Shown here one piece after another: positions 41,044-46,249 of a DNA stretch of 46,249 nt. This DNA comes from an uncultured Lachnospiraceae bacterium. Lineage in GTDB: Bacteria; Bacillota; Clostridia; Lachnospirales; Lachnospiraceae. Position numbers and translations under genes: made by a program. Where the stretch lies: positions 1 to 46,249 of the forward strand of contig CALWRE010000035.1 of the NCBI GenBank assembly GCA_944383835.1, given 5' to 3'. The notes beneath the pieces are model-generated. The model was not told the origin of the DNA, made no database searches, and saw nothing but the letters and a program-made list of their open reading frames with translations. Each line of letters opens with the position of its first letter. The stretch's first letter is position 1.

Positions 41044-41985
41044 ATGAGAGAGAATGCTGCGATCAATCATACCTTTGCCGTCTGCGCCTACAAGGACTCC
41101 CCCTATCTGGAGGAATGCCTGCGCTCCCTGGCCGGGCAGACGGCGCCGGCGCGGATTATCCTGTGCACCTCCACGCCCAGCCCCTTTATCGAGGAGACAG
41201 CCGGCCGGTACGGGATTCCGGTCTATGTGCGGGAGGGAAAAAGCGATATCCAGGACGATTGGAATTTTGCCTATGAAACGGCGCAGACCCGCTACGTGAC
41301 CCTGGCCCATCAGGACGACGTGTACCAGCCGGATTACCTGGAAAGCTTTCTGCGGGCCGTAAGAAAATATCCGGATATTTCTCTGTATTTTACCGCCTAC
41401 ACGGCCATCCGCAATGGAAAGCCGGATCCAGGGGAGCGTACCTGCCGGGTGAAGCGGCTTTTATGCAGCCTGGTGCGTTTCCACCGGCTGGCGGCCCTGA
41501 GCTTTGTCAAAAAAGGCTGCCTGTGCTTAGGCAACGGCATCTCCTGCCCGATGGTCACCTACGACCGGAAGGCAGCGGGGGAGAGGCCTTTTCAGTCCCA
41601 GCTGAAATTCGCCCTGGACTGGGAATTCTTCTGGAAGATGGCCGGGAGGCCGGGACGGTTCTATTATGAGAGCCATCCCAAAGGCTTTTTCCGCATCCAT
41701 GAGGGGGCGACCACTTCCGGCTTTACGGCGGATCACAGAAGGAGCGCCGAAGAGGCGGAGATGTTTTCCCATTTCTGGCCCCGTCCTATTGTCCGGCTTT
41801 TGATGCGGTTTTACTCCAAGTCCTATTCCACCTATGAAGATCCACAGGCAAAGAAAGGGGCGCGTGATCGATTAGACTTTTACAGATTTTGGAACCGATA
41901 TTTCTGGCGGCGATGCTTGCCTTCACGGCAGGCTTTTTTGCGTATCTGTACCGAAAAAACAAAAGGGGAGAGAAGCTGGACCTGA
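41044..41985 (+). CDS. GT2 glycosyltransferase
   Basis: The 313-residue protein has the GT2 opening HTFAVCAYKDSPYLEECLRS, RIILCTSTPSPFIEETA and the DDW/HQDD metal-binding region (SDIQDDWNFAYETA, VTLAHQDDVYQPDYLESFL). ALDWEFFWKMAGRPGRFYY and a conserved FFRIHEGATT follow. It would transfer a sugar to a lipid-linked glycan inside the cell. It begins five bases after the previous stop with a poor ribosome site (GAAAGA), so it is probably coupled. Its last 97 bases are overlapped out of frame by the next gene. Confidence 0.87.
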   Translation: MRENAAINHTFAVCAYKDSPYLEECLRSLAGQTAPARIILCTSTPSPFIEETAGRYGIPVYVREGKSDIQDDWNFAYETAQTRYVTLAHQDDVYQPDYLESFLRAVRKYPDISLYFTAYTAIRNGKPDPGERTCRVKRLLCSLVRFHRLAALSFVKKGCLCLGNGISCPMVTYDRKAAGERPFQSQLKFALDWEFFWKMAGRPGRFYYESHPKGFFRIHEGATTSGFTADHRRSAEEAEMFSHFWPRPIVRLLMRFYSKSYSTYEDPQAKKGARDRLDFYRFWNRYFWRRCLPSRQAFLRICTEKTKGERSWT

Positions 41986-43373
41986 GCCGGTTGTTTGTGC
42001 CCTGCGTGCTGTTCTGGGGCGTATTGTACTCCCTTGTCTTCATCCCCTTTTCCGCCCCCGACGAATACGCCCATTTTGCCTCCGCTTATCGCCTGTCCAA
42101 TCAGCTGATGTTCAAAGAGGCGGTAAACGACGAAGGACAGGTGCTGGTCCGGGAGGAGGATGGCCGGCTCCTCGCCCAGGAGCTGAACCTGGATTCCTAT
42201 GACGAGGTGTACGGCAGCTTTTTTGCCCTGGATCAAAGCGAAGGGGAGATTGGCTACGGCCATGCGCCGATGGATGTGGCGGGCCATGCCTATCTGCCCC
42301 AGGCCATAGGCATCACGCTGGGGCGGCTTTTGTCCTTAGGGCAGGTGTTGACCATCTACCTGGGCCGGCTCTGTAATCTGGGCTTTTTCATCCTCTGCGG
42401 ATTCCTGGCGATCCGCCTGGCCCCCTGCTGCAAGATGGGCTTTTTGGGGGCTGCGATGCTGCCGATGACGCTGGAGCTTGTTTCTTCTTTATCTTATGAC
42501 GGCTTTGCCATCAGCTTAGGTTTCCTTTTTACCGCCTATGTGATGCATCTAATCTACTGGGCCCCGAAGGTGGGAGGCAGGGAACTGGCGGTCCTGGCCC
42601 TTCTGCTGGCCCTGCTGGCCCCCTGCAAGATGGTCTATATTCCAATGGCCCTTCTGTGCTTTTTGATCCCGCGGGAAAAATTCGGCTCAAAGAAGGGGTT
42701 CTTTATCGCAGTGGCCGTTGTGGCTGCGGCGATGGCGGCAGCCGTCTTGCTGGTGAATTTTGATAAGCTTTTCAGTTATCTGGAGGGAACAGGAGGAGCG
42801 GTGGAATGGGCCGGCGGGGCGGCAGGCTACAGCTTCTCTTTGGTTTTGTTGCACCCAGTCCAGGTGATCGGGATTTTCCTGAACACGTTTCTGCGGCGGC
42901 TGCCGGAGTATGTTTACGGCATGCTCGGCGGCTCGCTGGGCTGGCTGCAGTATGAGACGGACGGGGTGCTTGTCCTTTTTTTGCTGGCCTGGACGGCGCT
43001 TACCGTCCTGCCGGTCAGGGGAGAGGGGGTGGAGGCTGTTAAGCTCTCCGGAGCGGACGCAGTCCTGCCAGCGGAAAGGAAATCGGAAACGGATCTGGCT
43101 GTGCTGCCGGTGCGCCACAGAGCCATAAGCCTTGCGGTTTGCCTGTTTGTTGTGATCGCGACGATGCTGATCATGTTGATGTCCTGGACGCCGCTTGGTT
43201 CGCCGGTGATAGAAGGGGTGCAGGGAAGGTATTTCCTGCCGGTGCTTCCTCTGGGCCTGGCTGCCCTGCGCAGCCGCCGGCTGACGTTGGAGAAAAACGT
43301 GGACGGGATATTGCTGGGCGGCTACTGCATTGTCAACCTGCTGGTGCTCCAGGGAATTGTAGGGAGGATGTGA
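41889..43373 (+). CDS. DUF2142-family polytopic membrane protein
   Basis: The ~494-residue protein has about 11-12 hydrophobic helices and the DUF2142 marker FSAPDEYAHFASAYRLSNQ in the first outer loop. VAGHAYLPQAIGITLG and SLSYDGFAISLGFLF follow. DUF2142 proteins resemble GT-C glycosyltransferases that use polyprenyl-phosphate sugars on the outer face; a direct function is not proven. The start is uncertain: TTG 41889 and ATG 41913 both lie inside the preceding gene, and neither has a good ribosome site. Either is needed to include the first membrane helix (AAMLAFTAGFFAYLY). A related gene lies at the window end. Confidence 0.85.
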   Translation: MEPIFLAAMLAFTAGFFAYLYRKNKRGEKLDLSRLFVPCVLFWGVLYSLVFIPFSAPDEYAHFASAYRLSNQLMFKEAVNDEGQVLVREEDGRLLAQELNLDSYDEVYGSFFALDQSEGEIGYGHAPMDVAGHAYLPQAIGITLGRLLSLGQVLTIYLGRLCNLGFFILCGFLAIRLAPCCKMGFLGAAMLPMTLELVSSLSYDGFAISLGFLFTAYVMHLIYWAPKVGGRELAVLALLLALLAPCKMVYIPMALLCFLIPREKFGSKKGFFIAVAVVAAAMAAAVLLVNFDKLFSYLEGTGGAVEWAGGAAGYSFSLVLLHPVQVIGIFLNTFLRRLPEYVYGMLGGSLGWLQYETDGVLVLFLLAWTALTVLPVRGEGVEAVKLSGADAVLPAERKSETDLAVLPVRHRAISLAVCLFVVIATMLIMLMSWTPLGSPVIEGVQGRYFLPVLPLGLAALRSRRLTLEKNVDGILLGGYCIVNLLVLQGIVGRM

Positions 43374-43376
43374 GGG

Positions 43377-44981
43377 ATGAGAGTAAAAGAAATAACAAAG
43401 GCGGATTTATTCTTAGTGATAGTGGCCGCTGGAATCGGTATACTCTTCATCTACGGAATAATAATCACTAACTTGAGGGGAATTGTACATTTTTGCGATG
43501 TTGACATGTATGCGGATCTGTCAGTAGCAAAATTGATGTGGGAGCAAAAAACACTATTTCCGGAGAATTGGATCTTTGGAAACCAGTATTATATTATTGC
43601 CACGCCGGTTTGGTGCGCTCTGTTTTATGGGATAACGGGAAATTTGAGCCTTTCAATGGGAATTGCCTCTTCGGTTATGGGATGTTTAACTGTATTGGCA
43701 TTTGTATGGATGCTGATTCCATTTGTTGCACAAAAAAGACATTTGATTATTGCGGCAGTTGCTTTGCTGGGATGTGTCGTAAGCGACAGCGCTTTTTACA
43801 ATACATTCAGCCAGTTATTTTTTACTATGTGCAGTTATTATTCATGTTATATGATTACGGCATTTTTGGTTTGGGGCGAGTATGCACGGATTCAGATGGG
43901 AAAAAATCAAATGACGGGCAAAGGCCCTTATTTGATTTGCGCTTTGTGTGTGGCGCTAAGTTTCTGCACAGGCCTTCAAAGCTTTCGGCAAACATTTATT
44001 ATGCTGGTACCTATCTGTATTGTGGAAATGTTTTTTTTAGTAAAATCCGTATATCATCGTATAAACCCGTTATCAAGAAAAGCTTTTTGGTTTACAGCAG
44101 CAAATGTTGTCGCGAATGTATTAGGACTGTTGGTAATCCGGCTGCTCGCAATACCGAGATATACTATTTATGGTGATTATGGGCTGATCGGCAGTTTTGC
44201 AGAGGCAAAAAACAATCTTATGGAAATCATAGAAAGTTTAATTACGGCAGTTGGTTTTGGGAATCAGGACAACATATGGATTTTTGGGTATTCGATTTGC
44301 CTGCTTGTTATTTTTCTTGTGTCGTTTCTGATAATGATCATAAAGAAGGAAAAAACAGGTTTTTCTTTGCTGGTTCTGTTAAATTTAATTAGTATTCTAG
44401 TTGTGATGGGCGGAAAATTGGTAACGCATATGCAGATAAGACCGGCGTACTTATGTTTTTGGTATCCATTGGTTTGCTTGTGCTTTGTATATTTGCTGGA
44501 ATCCTGTTCACTCAAATTTTTACGCACGCTTTTATTGCTGAGTTTTTGCATGGCAATGTTTATCAACTATCGGATAACCTACTCTTCTGTATATGATTGG
44601 ATCGCAGTGTTACAGGAAGACTACAATGAGAGGGTGGAGGTTTGCAATTGGATGCGGGAAAATGGATATAATCGATTATTTGGACGAAATAATTTTACAG
44701 AACAGGTTGCCGTGGTTTCCAATGGAGATATTTTATCTGCCTGTTGGGGAGAAGACAGTGCGGAAAATATGTTTTTGATTACTCCTTGTCTTGTGAATAC
44801 AGATATTTATCAAGCGGAACATGACGATGAAACATTATATCTTATTATGGATGACGCAGAGGAAATTTTTCTGGAAAAAGCAAAGAGTATGGGGGCAGAG
44901 GTAGAAATGGTCAGAGACTTGGAGCACAGAAATGCAAAATTATATATTAGCTCTCGCTATCTCATTCTTATGGACAATTAG
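43377..44981 (+). CDS. AT-rich polytopic membrane protein, GT-C-like
   Basis: The 534-residue protein has about 11 hydrophobic helices (LFLVIVAAGIGILFIYGIII, SICLLVIFLVSFLIMIII). An outer loop follows the first helix with CDVDMYADLSVAKLMWEQ, and there is a soluble C-terminal domain of ~130 residues (VEVCNWMRENGYNRLFGR). Topology and the acidic motif in the first loop (DVDMY) are those of GT-C membrane glycosyltransferases; I cannot name the family. AGGGAGG and GAGGG precede ATG 43377. Base usage changes sharply here: codons such as ATA, TTT, AGA and AAA replace the GC-ending codons of the neighbours, which points to recent acquisition. Confidence 0.8.
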   Translation: MRVKEITKADLFLVIVAAGIGILFIYGIIITNLRGIVHFCDVDMYADLSVAKLMWEQKTLFPENWIFGNQYYIIATPVWCALFYGITGNLSLSMGIASSVMGCLTVLAFVWMLIPFVAQKRHLIIAAVALLGCVVSDSAFYNTFSQLFFTMCSYYSCYMITAFLVWGEYARIQMGKNQMTGKGPYLICALCVALSFCTGLQSFRQTFIMLVPICIVEMFFLVKSVYHRINPLSRKAFWFTAANVVANVLGLLVIRLLAIPRYTIYGDYGLIGSFAEAKNNLMEIIESLITAVGFGNQDNIWIFGYSICLLVIFLVSFLIMIIKKEKTGFSLLVLLNLISILVVMGGKLVTHMQIRPAYLCFWYPLVCLCFVYLLESCSLKFLRTLLLLSFCMAMFINYRITYSSVYDWIAVLQEDYNERVEVCNWMRENGYNRLFGRNNFTEQVAVVSNGDILSACWGEDSAENMFLITPCLVNTDIYQAEHDDETLYLIMDDAEEIFLEKAKSMGAEVEMVRDLEHRNAKLYISSRYLILMDN

Positions 44982-45023
44982 AATTCAGTGGTATAGCGAG
45001 ACAATTAGGGGACTTACGGCAAA

Positions 45024-46249
45024 ATGCAAGGAAAAATTTTAAAAACATTAAAGCATCGATTAAATCAAAAAATGAAAAGAAAAATATTGGCCGTGTTTCT
45101 TTCTATCCTTTTGACTGGTCTGGCACTAGATTTGGTCTTCCAGTGGAAGACTTTGGCTTTGCCGAGTGAAGAAAAAGGAGTTTTTGCCGTGTCAGAAGAG
45201 GCCGTGGCAGCGGAGGGCTTTCAGCAGACAAAGGAAGGCTGGCTGCTGCCTGCAGGGAGCAGCGGAGCCCTGACGGCGGACATTGGAGGAGATTTTATCG
45301 GCCGTTTCTGCTTTTCCTATCAGTATCAGGGGAGGTTGGAGGCCACCTGGTATGTCTGGTACGAGGGGGAGGATGAGCCGGAGGTAATCGAAGACAGCAA
45401 CAGCTCGCTGATCGGAACCTCGGTGGAACGTCTGGATGAAACGGTGGATCGGGTCCGGATCGAGTGGAACCTCTCGGATGTTTCGGTTGCTTCTTCAGAA
45501 GAGGTTCCTTCAGAAGAAAATCCTGGCCTGACTGTCACAGGCCTTTACTGGGTCAACGCCTATTCAGCGAACTGGCAGAGGATGTTTTTCGTCTGGGTGA
45601 TCCTGTCGCTGGCGGCATTCCTCTGGAGCAGCCGCAAATGGATCGCAACGCGGCTGGAGATCGCTTATCTGGCCACGGCCCTCGGAATGGGGATATTGAT
45701 GATCGTCCTGCTGCCGGCCAACAAGGTCAGCTGGGATGAAGAGGTGCATTTCTTCCATAGTTACTGTGTATCCTATTTCGGCACAGAGGTGCGTTCCAAC
45801 GATATATTGGAAAAGCTTTTTGTGGCGGACGAGGAAAACTGGCCTTACAGCCTCCCGGCAAACCTGGATGAGCGCAGGGAAATGAATGAAACCCTCAATG
45901 CGCGGGTGGAGGAGGAAAGCTACGATACGAGCAGAGGGCATGCGCTGGCGGGAATCTATACGCCGGCTTACCTTCCCCAGGCCCTGGGCCTGCGGCTGGG
46001 CCTCCTTCTGGGCCTGCCCTTTACGATAGCCTATCAGCTGGGGCGGCTGGGAAACCTCTTGTTCTGCGCCCTTGTCATGGCCTGGGCCATCCGGCGGATT
46101 CCGGTGGGCAAGGCGGTGCTTTCGGTGATCGGCCTGCTGCCTACGCCCCTGTTTTTGATGGCGACCTATTCCTATGATGCGTTTATTTCCGTACCCTTTG
46201 CCCTGGGCTTTTCCTTTTTCTTGGACGAGTACCTGCATCGGGAGAGGAA
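45024..46249 (+). CDS. DUF2142-family membrane protein (3' end outside window)
   Basis: An open frame from ATG 45024 runs without a stop to the last base (408 codons). After a first helix (LAVFLSILLTGLALDLVF) comes a large outer beta-rich domain of ~130 residues, then further helices. The DUF2142 landmarks are present: NKVSWDEEVHFFHSYCV, YTPAYLPQALGLRLGLLLGL and TYSYDAFISVPFALGF. These align with the corresponding parts of the gene at 41889, so the two are paralogues, this one carrying an added outer domain. The first ~140 bases are AT-rich like the preceding gene, then composition returns to GC-rich near 45170. AGGGGA (45007-45012) is a distant ribosome site. Confidence 0.85.
   Translation, partial: MQGKILKTLKHRLNQKMKRKILAVFLSILLTGLALDLVFQWKTLALPSEEKGVFAVSEEAVAAEGFQQTKEGWLLPAGSSGALTADIGGDFIGRFCFSYQYQGRLEATWYVWYEGEDEPEVIEDSNSSLIGTSVERLDETVDRVRIEWNLSDVSVASSEEVPSEENPGLTVTGLYWVNAYSANWQRMFFVWVILSLAAFLWSSRKWIATRLEIAYLATALGMGILMIVLLPANKVSWDEEVHFFHSYCVSYFGTEVRSNDILEKLFVADEENWPYSLPANLDERREMNETLNARVEEESYDTSRGHALAGIYTPAYLPQALGLRLGLLLGLPFTIAYQLGRLGNLLFCALVMAWAIRRIPVGKAVLSVIGLLPTPLFLMATYSYDAFISVPFALGFSFFLDEYLHRER

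Overview
The window looks like a chromosomal segment of a fairly GC-rich Clostridia bacterium, most likely Lachnospiraceae. The reasons are strong AGGAGG-type ribosome binding sites, the dusB-greA-lysS order, a cdaA-cdaR operon, small proteins of lachnospiraceal type, and a clostridial type VII secretion (T7SS) locus. The family call is inference from gene content; no 16S or tRNA gene is present.

Region 1 (1-5.6 kb) is housekeeping: the end of an NfeD-like gene, a frameshifted SPFH/stomatin-like gene, two small genes of unknown role, dusB, a clear sigma-A promoter, greA, and a lysS fused to a C-terminal tRNA-binding domain. Region 2 (5.7-7.1 kb) is one minus-strand gene for an AlbA_2/Schlafen-type ATP-binding regulator with its own promoter and terminator.

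Region 3 (7.4-27.65 kb) is the centrepiece: one co-directional, tightly spaced or overlapping run of 16 genes. It encodes an FHA protein with a damaged 5' end, a PP2C phosphatase, a membrane Ser/Thr kinase, a small membrane protein, a 1488-residue Ig-like surface protein, a second FHA protein, a CpaE/ParA-like ATPase, an EsaB/YukD ubiquitin-like protein, an EssC-type FtsK/SpoIIIE ATPase, a WXG100-like protein, a coiled-coil partner, a helical glycine-rich candidate effector, a membrane protein (candidate immunity), a TPR protein and two more WXG100 proteins. Two structured direct repeats precede the last gene and a hairpin terminator closes the run. EsaA, EssA and a canonical EssB are not recognisable. 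The kinase/phosphatase/FHA set resembles in logic the threonine-phosphorylation switch of type VI secretion. This locus is the best candidate for an under-described system.

Region 4 (27.65-30.5 kb) is an AT-richer accessory patch: DUF3795 protein, an HTH remnant, a broken antitoxin next to a RelE/ParE-type toxin, rplY, and a GNAT acetyltransferase gene flanked by 51-bp near-identical direct repeats.

Region 5 (30.5-34.4 kb) is the cyclic-di-AMP operon (two membrane proteins, cdaA, cdaR) behind an extended -10 promoter and a structured leader.

Region 6 (34.4-46.2 kb) is a cell-surface glycopolymer region: an HPr-like protein, a fused nucleotidyltransferase-PLP enzyme, a membrane-anchored GT2, LicD, a Wzx-like flippase, two GT2 enzymes, a DUF2142 protein, an AT-rich polytopic membrane protein, and a second DUF2142 protein that runs off the end of the window. 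Together these suggest synthesis, phospho-base decoration and export of a teichoic-acid-like or capsular polymer.
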